This document shows positions 15,063-23,300 of a stretch of 64,000 nt of DNA, one piece after another. The notes under the pieces are model-generated. The model saw nothing but the letters and a program-made list of their open reading frames with translations. It searched no databases and was not told the DNA's origin. Made by a program: the position numbers and the translations under genes. The DNA comes from Candidatus Poribacteria bacterium (GTDB taxonomy: Bacteria > Poribacteria > WGA-4E > WGA-3G): NCBI GenBank assembly GCA_022821965.1, contig JAJECN010000058.1:1-64000 (forward strand), in the 5' to 3' direction. Every line of letters begins with the position of its first letter. Position 1 is the first letter of the stretch.

Positions 15063-15983
15063 ATGGCGACACATCACTTTGAACCGACAGTCTATTACAC
15101 AGCGATTGGCGCGTATGAACCGGTGCTTCATATAGAGAGTGGCGACACCGTCTTCACAACAACCGTGGACAACGCAGGGTACGATGCCAACGATACACAG
15201 GTAACCGAGAGAGGCAACCCACAAACAGGTCCTTTTTATATTGAATCGGCAGAACCGGGGGATACACTATCAGTTCATTTCGATCGGATCGTCCCGAATC
15301 GTTCGATCGGACGCACGGCTATGGTCGTCGCGCCGAATGTTTTGGATCCGCACTATGTCGCATCCGAGATGCCGGAAGGCGGTCTTGCGGAGTGGCATGT
15401 TGATGTGGAGAAGTGGACAGCAACATTGATGACCCCAGAGACACAGTTGGGTAAACTCACGCTGCCGCTTGAACCGATGGTCGGATGTTTCGGTGTTGCA
15501 CCACCCCGTGGACAGGCGATTTCGACAGCGACCTCCTCTACACACGGCGGAAACATGGATTATCGCGGTTTTCAGGAGGGTGTCACCGTCTACTTTCCCG
15601 TTTTTGTCTCCGGTGGGCTCTTTTTTCTCGGCGATGGACACGCTGTACAGGGTGATGGTGAAATCGTCGGTACCGGCATCGAAATCTCTTTCGACGTTCA
15701 GTTTACGGTTGAAGTGCTTAAAGGGAAAGGCATCAACTGGCCCCGCGCCGAAAACAACGATTATATTTTAACAGCAGGCAATGCGCGTCCGTTGGATCAG
15801 GCGGTGCAACATGCGACGACGGAACTGCTTCGGTGGTTGAGTGAACTCGGTTTGGAAAAACAGGCAGCACACATCCTTTTAGGGCAAGCGGTAGAGTACG
15901 ATATGGGCAATGTGTTCGATCCGGCGTACACGATGGTCTGTAAAATCAAAAAGTCGATACTGCGTGATATTGGGATTATGTAA
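15063..15983 (+). CDS. Acetamidase/formamidase family protein
   Basis: 306 residues, matching the FmdA/AmdA family in length and order. Landmarks are SGDTVFTTTVDNAGYD near the start, NPQTGPFYIESAEPGDTLSV, PMVGCFGVAPP, the STHGGNMDYR metal-site block and VKSSV-like PVFVSGGLFFLGDGHAVQGDGE. These zinc enzymes hydrolyse formamide or short amides to ammonia and the acid. No amide transporter is adjacent, so it probably acts alone in nitrogen scavenging. It has its own promoter and leader. Confidence 0.92.
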   Translation: MATHHFEPTVYYTAIGAYEPVLHIESGDTVFTTTVDNAGYDANDTQVTERGNPQTGPFYIESAEPGDTLSVHFDRIVPNRSIGRTAMVVAPNVLDPHYVASEMPEGGLAEWHVDVEKWTATLMTPETQLGKLTLPLEPMVGCFGVAPPRGQAISTATSSTHGGNMDYRGFQEGVTVYFPVFVSGGLFFLGDGHAVQGDGEIVGTGIEISFDVQFTVEVLKGKGINWPRAENNDYILTAGNARPLDQAVQHATTELLRWLSELGLEKQAAHILLGQAVEYDMGNVFDPAYTMVCKIKKSILRDIGIM

Positions 15984-16006
15984 TGTGTGGTGTGATATTT
16001 ATCTGA

Positions 16007-16540
16007 CTAAAGAAGCTTAGCGTTCGCAGTGAGAATAGGTATTTCCTGAGTTTTGAAATCGCCATCGTTTGTTATTAAAGTGAATCCATTGTTTTTGCAG
16101 ATTTCTGTTATGACTTGATCATTGAAGTCGTAATCACCAGTGGCATAATCATTGAGCAGATTGTCCATGCCGAGCGTTTCAAAGTCGCTTTCAATCCGTG
16201 AACAGTGCTTCATAATTTGTTTGACATCATCAACAATATTCTTAGCGACGGGTTTGAAACCTTGGCTATTGCGAAAATCTTTAAATTGATTGATGCGCGG
16301 TGCAATAAGTTTCCATCTCACTCGAGCGTAGCTGTTGATAAACTCTGAAACAACAAGAACATCAATGTAAATTCGGCTTTTTGCTTGCAGAATGCGGTTA
16401 AAAGCGTTGGTGTAGATAGACCTCCAATAAGTGCTCAGTTCCAGCGAACCTGACACATACAACCAGATATTAGCATCCAAAAATAGTCTGTCTTGGGAGG
16501 TAAAGGGGTAGTGCTGCACCGCTGCAGCTTTATGGTTCAT
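16007..16540 (-). CDS. PIN-domain protein paired with a STAS-like protein
   Basis: 177 residues. Conserved acidic positions of a PIN nuclease are present: D22 in LFLDANIWLYV, E66 in VVSEFINSY, D138 and D141 in GDYDFNDQVI and D159 in LITNDGDF. Its ATG lies inside the 3' end of the STAS-like gene (11-base overlap), so the two are translated as a unit with the STAS-like protein first. That order and overlap resemble toxin-antitoxin operons with the antitoxin upstream. The target RNA is unknown. Confidence 0.8.
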   Translation of the reverse strand: MNHKAAAVQHYPFTSQDRLFLDANIWLYVSGSLELSTYWRSIYTNAFNRILQAKSRIYIDVLVVSEFINSYARVRWKLIAPRINQFKDFRNSQGFKPVAKNIVDDVKQIMKHCSRIESDFETLGMDNLLNDYATGDYDFNDQVITEICKNNGFTLITNDGDFKTQEIPILTANAKLL

Positions 16541-16895
16541 AGCTCTCCTCCTCCAAGACTTCTTGAATTATTTGTTTATATCTCTCGGGGTCTTTGAAGT
16601 ATAACTTGGCATCGTCAACAACGCGCCCTAACAGCGAGATATCGTCGGGTACCGCGTCCTTAATTTTCAACAAGGAACGAATGTGTTCTTCATTGAACGT
16701 GCCATACAACTGACCTACGGCGGCATTGAGGAAAGCAGCTGTTAGTGCCGTGACATTTTGAAATGAAAGGACGACCTCTTGGTTCGCCCTCAGAGCAGCG
16801 TCAAGGTGTTTATGAACCTTCTGCCCATCGTCGAAGGCGACGCAAAAAGGACTGCCCACAACTTCAAACATGGATATTCTAATATTTTCTGACAC
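16530..16895 (-). CDS. STAS-like domain protein (DUF4325-like), candidate antitoxin
   Basis: 121 residues from the GTG at 16895, which follows a strong AAGGAGGTAACC ribosome-binding sequence. The frame continues 30 codons further upstream without such a signal. The middle portion (EVVLSFQNVTALTAAFLNAAVGQ) fits the DUF4325 STAS-like fold: beta-strand, then a T-A-x-F-L-N-x-A-x-G helix. It has no DNA-binding motif, so if it neutralises the PIN protein it would be through direct contact. DUF4325 proteins are also found with histidine kinases, so the pairing alone does not prove a toxin-antitoxin role. Confidence 0.7.
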   Translation of the reverse strand: MSENIRISMFEVVGSPFCVAFDDGQKVHKHLDAALRANQEVVLSFQNVTALTAAFLNAAVGQLYGTFNEEHIRSLLKIKDAVPDDISLLGRVVDDAKLYFKDPERYKQIIQEVLEEESYEP

Positions 16896-17095
16896 GGTTA
16901 CCTCCTTAAAAAATGTGTAAGTCTTAATAGATGTAAATTGTCCAAACTTCAGTAATATCATATCACAAAAAATCGCGAAATTCAAAAAAATAAAGAAGAA
17001 AAACTTTAGTAATCATAAGTATTTTTGGTATTCGTTAAATCCTACCGATCCTTCCACGTCTCTACAATTATCCTACAGTCGTTATCACAACCATT

Positions 17096-17923
17096 CTAAG
17101 ATTTATTCATATCCAATTCCGCCATAGATCTAAGGTTCAATAGCGGTGTCATCACACCGCCAGCAGCGGGGAGGACGACTCCCGTATCGTAAAGTTTCAT
17201 AGCAGAAATCGTAGCGTGTGCGACATCTTCAGGAGCACCTGCACGGACCATAAAGATGTAGCCTTTCTCCGCCGCTTCTTCATAATCGGGAATACGGACG
17301 CGCGATAGATCTGTATCAATCACACCGGCCGCGATGCCGTTTACCTTAATCCCGTGCGCTGCCAATCGTCCAGCGTAGGCGCGCATGCTCATCTCCAACC
17401 CTGCTTTTGAGATACAGTAGGCTGTCCGGTTGTCGGATGCCATTATGTCGGAAATTGAGAGCGTGTAGATGATGCACCCGCGGACCTCGTTTGCTACCAT
17501 GTAATTCGCGACGCGCTGCGTGAGGAAATGGGTTGCCTTAAGGTTCGTATTGACGATTAGATCAAACTGCTCTGGTGTCTCCTCAAGAATGTCAGCGATA
17601 CGGGTGATGCCAGCGTTATTGATGAGGATGTCTACCTTTCCGAAGGCATCGTGTGCGGTGTCAAGCAATCTTTCGTGTGCATCAAGGTCGCTAATGTCGG
17701 CTTGGATGATAACGGCTTTCCTGCCGAGTGCTTCCACCTCTTGTTGCACAGATTCAGCAGCATCACGGTTTTGGTTGTAGTTGATTAGCACGTCAGCACC
17801 TTGGCGTGCCAATTCGATTGCGATTGCACGTCCGATGCCGCGACTGGAACCTGTTACGATTGCGGATTTGTCTGTGAATGAAACGTCTGTTGCAAAGAAT
17901 CCAAGATCTGTATCTGTTGGCAT
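17096..17923 (-). CDS. Short-chain dehydrogenase/reductase (SDR)
   Basis: 275 residues from the ATG at 17923 (AAGGAG seven bases upstream). The longer frame runs through a repeat and is discarded. Classical SDR motifs: TGSSRGIGRAIAIELA for the cofactor, NNAGI, catalytic Ser in YTLSISD and Y-x-x-x-K as YCISKAG. The beta-2 strand ends in INYNQNRDAA, leaving NADPH or NADH open. It probably reduces a 3-keto or sugar substrate. It lies downstream of the oligopeptide transporter on the same strand, separated by a palindromic element. Confidence 0.9.
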   Translation of the reverse strand: MPTDTDLGFFATDVSFTDKSAIVTGSSRGIGRAIAIELARQGADVLINYNQNRDAAESVQQEVEALGRKAVIIQADISDLDAHERLLDTAHDAFGKVDILINNAGITRIADILEETPEQFDLIVNTNLKATHFLTQRVANYMVANEVRGCIIYTLSISDIMASDNRTAYCISKAGLEMSMRAYAGRLAAHGIKVNGIAAGVIDTDLSRVRIPDYEEAAEKGYIFMVRAGAPEDVAHATISAMKLYDTGVVLPAAGGVMTPLLNLRSMAELDMNKS

Positions 17924-17951
17924 ATTTTTCTCCTTAGGTGTCAATAAGTCC

Positions 17952-18059
17952 GGTGCGGTTAGGAATGCAGATCGCAAATGTAAAGCAAAGACAAATTTTA
18001 CCGCGTGTGGGTAAAATTTGGGTGAGTACACCGCAAAACCGCACCTACCGAGCCTGGGG
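17952..18059. repeat. Nested palindromic element
   Basis: Outer arms GGTGCGGTT (17952-17960) and AACCGCACC (18037-18045). The inner perfect 11-bp hairpin CAAATTTTACC (17992-18002)/GGTAAAATTTG (18010-18020) has a 7-base loop. It ends CCTACCGAGCCTGGGG, as at 191-204. A related TGTAAAG(T/C)AAAGACAAAT string recurs near 41145. Lying between the oppC-like gene and the SDR gene, the inner hairpin might also stop transcription. Confidence 0.65.
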
Positions 18060-18065
18060 AATCTT

Positions 18066-19148
18066 TTAATCTGAATATGGATCCGCGGCATCGCGGAGGG
18101 CATCCCCTAAGAAGTTGAAAGCGATGACGACGATGAGTACTGGAACAGCAGGAAAAATGAGCCAGGGGTAATGGAGCAGGACAGTAACACGCTGTGCCTC
18201 TTCTAACAATACTCCCCAACTCGTCATCGGGGGACGGATGCCCAATCCCAAGAAACTGAGTGCGGTCTCTCCCAGAATCATGCCGGGGATAGCGAGTGTA
18301 GCGATAACGATGATATGACTATAACATCCGGGTAGCAAGTGTCGTGTGATAATGTGCCACTGTCCTGCGCCCGCAGCACGCGCTGCCATCACGAAATCGC
18401 TCTCCCGATACGCCAAAACCTTTCCGCGCACTTGTCGCGCCAAACCACCCCAACGTATAATTGACAAAATAATCGTAATTCCGAAGTAGATTTGGATGCT
18501 CGACCAACCGGGTGGCAGTGCGGCACCGAGTGCCATCCAGAGTGGGATGTCCGGGAATGCTGAAAGGATTTCAATAATACGTTGGATTAGATTGTCTACC
18601 CATCCGCCCCAGTATCCAGATATTGTGCCGAGGATAGAACCAAGAACGATGCTCAGAAGAACGCCGACTAAGCCAAGCGTCATTGAGACGCGTGCACCGT
18701 ACATAATTCGCGAAAGCAGATCGCGTCCCATCCGGTCAGTGCCTAATAGGAACATGGGACCGGCGGAACTAAAAAAATGTCTTCTGCCATCCGCATCCTT
18801 AAAGAAGAATACGACGGGATGCCGTTGTGTCATATCCTTGGTGAATTCTAACTCAAGACTTTCTGGGTTACGGACAGATTTTAACCCGTGAACATAAAAT
18901 CCATCTTCAACCGAGAAATGGAGGCGTTGGGGCGGTACATGCCGCAGTCGCATGTTGATTTCGTTGTAGTGATAGGGTGCGAAGAAGTCGGCACCGATGG
19001 CAAGGATATAAAACAGAAGCAGAAGAGCACCAGCAATAACCCCCATCCGATTCTTGCGAAACCTTCGCCAGATGAGTTGACGGTAACTCAATTGTCCTAC
19101 TTCCGCTGCATCTTTAACTTCTTCCCCAGTCTCAATTGTAGGTTTCAT
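18066..19148 (-). CDS. Oligopeptide ABC transporter permease, OppC-like
   Basis: 360 residues. The N-terminal cytoplasmic tail and first helix (RFRKNRMGVIAGALLLLFYI) are the OppC hallmark. A periplasmic insertion of about 90 residues (55-145) precedes the FLLGTDRMGRDLLSRIMYGARVS block. Helices 2-6 include the EAA-type coupling motif ESDFVMAARAAGAGQWHIITRHLLP. It forms the heterodimeric channel with the OppB-like permease upstream. The ending RDAADPYSD is typical. It is last in the D-F-MNT/HEPN-A-B-C run. Confidence 0.93.
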   Translation of the reverse strand: MKPTIETGEEVKDAAEVGQLSYRQLIWRRFRKNRMGVIAGALLLLFYILAIGADFFAPYHYNEINMRLRHVPPQRLHFSVEDGFYVHGLKSVRNPESLELEFTKDMTQRHPVVFFFKDADGRRHFFSSAGPMFLLGTDRMGRDLLSRIMYGARVSMTLGLVGVLLSIVLGSILGTISGYWGGWVDNLIQRIIEILSAFPDIPLWMALGAALPPGWSSIQIYFGITIILSIIRWGGLARQVRGKVLAYRESDFVMAARAAGAGQWHIITRHLLPGCYSHIIVIATLAIPGMILGETALSFLGLGIRPPMTSWGVLLEEAQRVTVLLHYPWLIFPAVPVLIVVIAFNFLGDALRDAADPYSD

Positions 19149-19235
19149 ATATTAATCCAAATTGTGTAGCCCGTAATGTAATGGAGGGCGGATAGGTGAA
19201 ATGCACGTCATAGACTTAACAGACGTTATTACTCC

Positions 19236-19257
19236 GCAAGGTAAAATTAAAAATCAT
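19236..19257 (+). repeat. Stray leader repeat
   Basis: CTCCGCAAGGTAAAATTAAA on the plus strand, opposite to the flanking genes and with no start codon that it could serve. It touches the stop codon of the OppB-like gene. It shows that the leader block also occurs without a gene behind it. Confidence 0.5.
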
Positions 19258-20240
19258 TCATAGCGAATCCTCGGATCCACCCAAGCGAGGGCTATGTCTG
19301 CAAGTAGGTTGCCGATAACTAAAAGGAGACTCAACATCATAATCAACGTCCCCGCAAGATAGATGTCCTCGTTCAACAAACTGCGTAAGAGAATCGGTCC
19401 GACTGTCGGTAAGCCCAAGACAATTGAGACAATCGCTGAACCGGAGAGAATGCCGGGTAGACTCATTCCTAAAATACTGATGAGCGGGTTGATGGCAATA
19501 CGCACGGCATGCTTCCCGACCACGACAATTTCTTTCAGCCCTTTTGCACGTGCCGTTTGAACAAAGGGCTGCCCTAACACATCAAGCAGGTTACCGCGCA
19601 TGATCCGCATCAGACTGGCGGTTCCGTTAATACCGACGACAATCACTGGAATCCAGAGATGTTTGAAAAGATCGCCGAGTTTGCCCCATGTCCATGGCGC
19701 GCCTTCATAGTAAGCCGAAAATAACCCAAATAGCGGAACGCCAAAGATGTCAAACGCAAACACCATCAACGAGAGTGCCAAGAGAAACGCCGGTATGGAC
19801 ATTCCGACAAAACTAAGGAAGGTAAGGAAGTGATCTGACCATTTGTATTGATGCGTGGCTGAATAAATCCCAAGTGGGATAGCAACGACATAAGTGAAAA
19901 TAAGCGATCCGACAGAAATAAGGAGCGTAAAGGCGATCCGATCCCATATCAGTTCATCGACTTCGCGCTTATACTCAAACGACTCACCGAAGTTGCCGCG
20001 TACAAAACCGCTTATCCAGATGAAGTAACGTTTCCATAAGGGGTCATTCAGCCCGTAGCGTTCGCGCAATTCCTCAACTTGTGCGAGCGAGCTGCTATCG
20101 CCAAACTCCTCTTCTAAGCGTTGAATTTCGCGGTCGAGGTAATCGCCTTGCGGGAGTTGGATAATAATAAAAGAGATAATGGAAATCGCCAAAAGTGTCG
20201 GAATAGCAATCAGACATCGGCGAATGATATAGGTAATTAT
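19254..20240 (-). CDS. Oligopeptide ABC transporter permease, OppB-like, with non-standard start
   Basis: Six-helix permease with the OppB signature: first helix, then PQGDYLDREIQRLEEEFG, RYGLNDPLWKRYFIW, GSLIFTYVVAIPLGIYSA and the coupling motif QTARAKGLKEIVVVGKHAVR. The conventional start would be TTG at 20192, but that cuts the first membrane helix. The frame is open further upstream and encodes ITYIIRRCLIAIPTLL, the expected OppB N-terminus. This begins at ATA (20240) or ATT (20237), eight to eleven bases after AAGGAG. No ATG, GTG or TTG exists between the upstream stop (20258) and 20192. I take ATA/ATT as the probable start; a CTG eight to nine codons in is another option. Confidence 0.88.
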   Translation of the reverse strand: MITYIIRRCLIAIPTLLAISIISFIIIQLPQGDYLDREIQRLEEEFGDSSSLAQVEELRERYGLNDPLWKRYFIWISGFVRGNFGESFEYKREVDELIWDRIAFTLLISVGSLIFTYVVAIPLGIYSATHQYKWSDHFLTFLSFVGMSIPAFLLALSLMVFAFDIFGVPLFGLFSAYYEGAPWTWGKLGDLFKHLWIPVIVVGINGTASLMRIMRGNLLDVLGQPFVQTARAKGLKEIVVVGKHAVRIAINPLISILGMSLPGILSGSAIVSIVLGLPTVGPILLRSLLNEDIYLAGTLIMMLSLLLVIGNLLADIALAWVDPRIRYE

Positions 20241-20252
20241 GGGTGTATCTCC

Positions 20253-20399
20253 TTGTTATTGGTTGTCAGTTGTCGGTTATCAGTTTTCAGTTAAGGCACT
20301 TATATCTAATCGAATCCGTTTGATATGCAGAGAGTCCCTCTTAACTGACCACTGAAAGGCTAACCTGCGAAGCAGGTTAGCCGAACTGACAACTGATAA
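20253..20399. repeat. Palindromic MITE-like element, copy 4
   Basis: The left arm repeats GGTTGTCAGTTGTCGGTTAT; the right arm is CAACTGATAACT. Inside is a perfect 11-bp hairpin, GGCTAACCTGC (20358-20368)/GCAGGTTAGCC (20372-20382), with loop GAA. The element splits the transporter operon between the binding-protein and OppB-like genes. It could attenuate transcription so that more binding protein than permease is made, but that is inference. Confidence 0.7.
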
Positions 20400-22352
20400 C
20401 TATTTCTTAGATATCCAACACTGTTCAGGATAATGTGTTGCTGGTGTAACAATTGCCCACGGACCTAAAATGCCATCATTTGGCACATTGTGAAAATGGT
20501 CCGCTACAACCAAGAGCGATGGCGAACGTGCTGCGGAACCGAGGTGAAAGGGTCCCTCGTCAATGTGAATCCTGACCGCGTCACGAACATATTGATGTCG
20601 CTGTTTCTCGTCGGGTTCCCGCTTAATCTCATCGTATAAGTCAAGCAATTTCTTTAGCGGTCCGGTGGGCGGTTCACCTTTTTCACCGCCAGTCTCATAC
20701 CATTTCCCGACCTTCGGGTGCCAGTACTTCGCGAGTGTGGGAAATACCCAATCCGGATACGTAAAGAGATCCATTTCTGCTTCACCATGCATACTGATTG
20801 TAAATTTGCCGAGTGTGCGGCGGAGACTCAATTCGGCACCGGGTGGTGTATAGAGCAGCGTTTTCAAGCCGAGTTCTTCCCACCCCTCTTGAATAATTAA
20901 TCCAATGTCGTTTTCCTGACTATTGAGATTGGAACTCGGAACATCCATGAGTATCTCAATACGCTCGCCATCTGGACGTAGTCTATAGCCGTCTTTATCC
21001 CGTGCTGTGAGTCCCATTTCATCTAAGAGGCGATTTCCCGCAGCGATATCGAAATCCGCATCAGCGCGTTTCCACTCCTCAAAGAGAGTTTGCCCATCCT
21101 CGTCAGCGAAATGCCATCCCTCTTGGCTAACTGTCGCTGCCTGCGGTTCTAACAACCCGCGCCATGCGATTTCGTTACATTTCACGCGGTCAATGCCATA
21201 AGCGAGTGCCTTTCGGAATCGTTGGTCGCGGATGAGTTTTCTTAGCACTGGATCGGGCGCGGTCCAGTTAATCAGGATAGCAGGTTGCGCGCCAGCCGTG
21301 CTTTTCCAGCGACGTACTTTATAGCTACCCTTCTCTTGTCCTTTCAGATAAAGGGCAAGATCCCGGAGTTCCATTCCACGGTATTGGCAATCGATTTCCC
21401 CAGCGAGGATTTTGAGGACGCGTACCTGTGGTTCGGGTACTAAACTGGTCTTGACTCTGTCAATGTACGGAAGCTGCCTACCAAGTTCATCAACGACGTA
21501 ATAATATGGATTGCGTTCTAATTCAACACGGAAGCCGCCCTTTTCATATTTCGTTACTCGCCAGGGCCACAACGTTGGACGTCCTGGGTTCTGGTGTGGG
21601 ATGTTTTCTTTCTCGAATCGAATGAAATCGTCATATTCGGGGTTGTGGTCGGGATGGAACTGCTTCATGTAGTGCTGTGGAATATTGTATTGGTTGCACC
21701 ACCAAAATCCGGTTGCCAACCAAAGCGGCACGAGCCAGTTGGGACCCGCAAATTTCATTACAATCGTGTAATCATCTGGTGTCTCAACTTCCATTGGGAT
21801 GCCGTTTACTTTGCACCAAACGGGCGCGCCGTACTTATGCCGTTCATCAAGACAGAGGTCATAATAAAAGGCAAATGAGGCAGAAGTATACGGATGCCCA
21901 TCTGACCATTTGACCCCCTTGCGGAGATGCAACGTCAACATACTGCCATCTTCGTTAAACTCCCACGATTCTGCTAAACCGGGTTCCAAACCGGATGCAT
22001 CAAATTTCCAACGGATGAGGGGGGCATACCCCGCTGTCATCTTCCACGTCCCTAAATCTGGATGTGTGTGAAACCGGTGCCATGTCCCGCCGTAGGGACC
22101 GGGACGTTCATATCCGTCGAAATCGGTTTTAGCAACGAGCGGATTTTCTGGAAGCCGCTCTGAAAGCAGCGGAAGTTTACCCTCCGCGACCTGTTTTGCC
22201 CACATCGGCGCCTCTTTCGCCTCAACTCCACTCGGAAAATCAGAGGTATCCTCTAATTGACCGCTCGAACACCCAACAATAAGAATGGATAAGATGAACA
22301 GTAGTTTAATACAATTCAGGGTAGGTTGGAAAGTTCGCGTTGTTTCGTGCAT
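20400..22352 (-). CDS. Oligopeptide-type ABC transporter substrate-binding lipoprotein
   Basis: 650 residues. It has a lipoprotein signal with C28 in ILIVGCSSG, so the protein is tethered outside the cytoplasmic membrane. The SBP_bac_5 fold is indicated by LAESWEFNEDGSMLTLHLRKG, VKWSDGHPYTSASFAFYYDL, YDPEPQVRVLKILAGEIDC-like SLVPEPQVRVLKILAGEID and LRKLIRDQRFRKALAYGID. It is longer than E. coli OppA (about 540), mainly in the W-rich centre. The ligand is unknown, probably a peptide or a nickel/opine-like compound. A GGAGG site lies within the end of the MNT-HEPN gene, one base away from this ATG's neighbour stop. Confidence 0.9.
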   Translation of the reverse strand: MHETTRTFQPTLNCIKLLFILSILIVGCSSGQLEDTSDFPSGVEAKEAPMWAKQVAEGKLPLLSERLPENPLVAKTDFDGYERPGPYGGTWHRFHTHPDLGTWKMTAGYAPLIRWKFDASGLEPGLAESWEFNEDGSMLTLHLRKGVKWSDGHPYTSASFAFYYDLCLDERHKYGAPVWCKVNGIPMEVETPDDYTIVMKFAGPNWLVPLWLATGFWWCNQYNIPQHYMKQFHPDHNPEYDDFIRFEKENIPHQNPGRPTLWPWRVTKYEKGGFRVELERNPYYYVVDELGRQLPYIDRVKTSLVPEPQVRVLKILAGEIDCQYRGMELRDLALYLKGQEKGSYKVRRWKSTAGAQPAILINWTAPDPVLRKLIRDQRFRKALAYGIDRVKCNEIAWRGLLEPQAATVSQEGWHFADEDGQTLFEEWKRADADFDIAAGNRLLDEMGLTARDKDGYRLRPDGERIEILMDVPSSNLNSQENDIGLIIQEGWEELGLKTLLYTPPGAELSLRRTLGKFTISMHGEAEMDLFTYPDWVFPTLAKYWHPKVGKWYETGGEKGEPPTGPLKKLLDLYDEIKREPDEKQRHQYVRDAVRIHIDEGPFHLGSAARSPSLLVVADHFHNVPNDGILGPWAIVTPATHYPEQCWISKK

Positions 22353-22353
22353 C

Positions 22354-23298
22354 TCAAACGTCCTCCTCGCGTCTGACGAGGGAATCTGTGAATCTGTTCA
22401 TATCTTCAGAGACATGTTCAAAAAGTTCGCCAATGGATTTCGCATGCGGTATGGTCTTTTCATATTTCAATTCCCTGCCGTAAATGTTGTTCACCTTGTG
22501 ACGGAATTCTAAAAGTTCTTCCAGTTCGCGACGTGTATTTTCGGAAATCACTGGACGGCGTTCCGGTCGCTTTTCTGCCATTTGCGCAAGTAGGTTTTTA
22601 TGCCATCTACTCCCCGTCGGCATAAGCGTATCAACTTCACGCGCAATCCGTTCAAAAATCCGCTCTATGCCATTATAGACATCAGCAAGATCTGTAGCGA
22701 TTGTATTTTCAATAAATTCCGTGACATCAGTGGGAACCTCCTCAATATTATCCAATCCTCTTTGAATTCTTTCAAGCGTTCCATTTATTTTATCAAGTTC
22801 ATCATTGATGCGTTGTGTGAGTCTTTTGCGGTTTATTTCGTAAATGTCTCCATCCTCAGTAGGAAAAACCTGTCGCTGTAAGTGTTTGTAAAGTGTCTGC
22901 CATAATCCTGGGTGGGCTCCTTTTTCAATAGGAATCGCTTGGTATTTTATTCGCTCCCGGAAGTGCCCTTTCGACGTATCGAAGTTAATGAAGTCTATTT
23001 TAAATCCTGATTTGAAGTCCATAACCCTTCTCCACGCTTTATCATAATCATCCGTGGAGAGTCCGGACACAGCGATATCAATATCTGATCTGCTTGTGAA
23101 CGCTATCGGTTCTGTGAGTGAACCGAAGACAGTGACTTGGGTTGCACCGAACTCTTCATAAAGCAGTGTCGCTACTTGATATGCAGTGTCCCATGCCCGA
23201 CGGAGCAAACTTTCGTCCATTACTCGGCTCTTCCACTGCCGTGCCAGCTGCTTCCTACACGCTGAGAGTTCATCTGGAGACATCTTTTGTTTTGACAT
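22354..23298 (-). CDS. Fused minimal nucleotidyltransferase-HEPN protein (MntA-HepT-like)
   Basis: 314 residues from the ATG at 23298; longer frames run back into the ATPase gene. Residues 33-125 form a nucleotidyltransferase domain with the motif G59-S60...D72-I-D74 (11-residue spacing) and a third acidic residue at D102 (KIDFINFD). In MntA antitoxins this domain AMPylates the toxin. A helical linker of about 60 residues leads to a HepT-like helical domain (about 195-310) ending in the motif R266-H-x-x-x-N271-x-Y273. The usual RNase motif is R-x4-6-H, so the final His appears as Asn. Only 2 bases separate it from the upstream ATPase and 1 from the downstream binding protein. Fusion of both halves is unusual, and the host operon is a transporter. 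Confidence 0.8.
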   Translation of the reverse strand: MSKQKMSPDELSACRKQLARQWKSRVMDESLLRRAWDTAYQVATLLYEEFGATQVTVFGSLTEPIAFTSRSDIDIAVSGLSTDDYDKAWRRVMDFKSGFKIDFINFDTSKGHFRERIKYQAIPIEKGAHPGLWQTLYKHLQRQVFPTEDGDIYEINRKRLTQRINDELDKINGTLERIQRGLDNIEEVPTDVTEFIENTIATDLADVYNGIERIFERIAREVDTLMPTGSRWHKNLLAQMAEKRPERRPVISENTRRELEELLEFRHKVNNIYGRELKYEKTIPHAKSIGELFEHVSEDMNRFTDSLVRREEDV

Positions 23299-23300
23299 CA

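Noticed and set aside
14911-15135. Plus-strand frame across the acetamidase leader
   Set aside because: It overlaps the true gene in another frame and its apparent similarity to the AONS/KBL N-terminus comes from the shared repeat, not from a gene.
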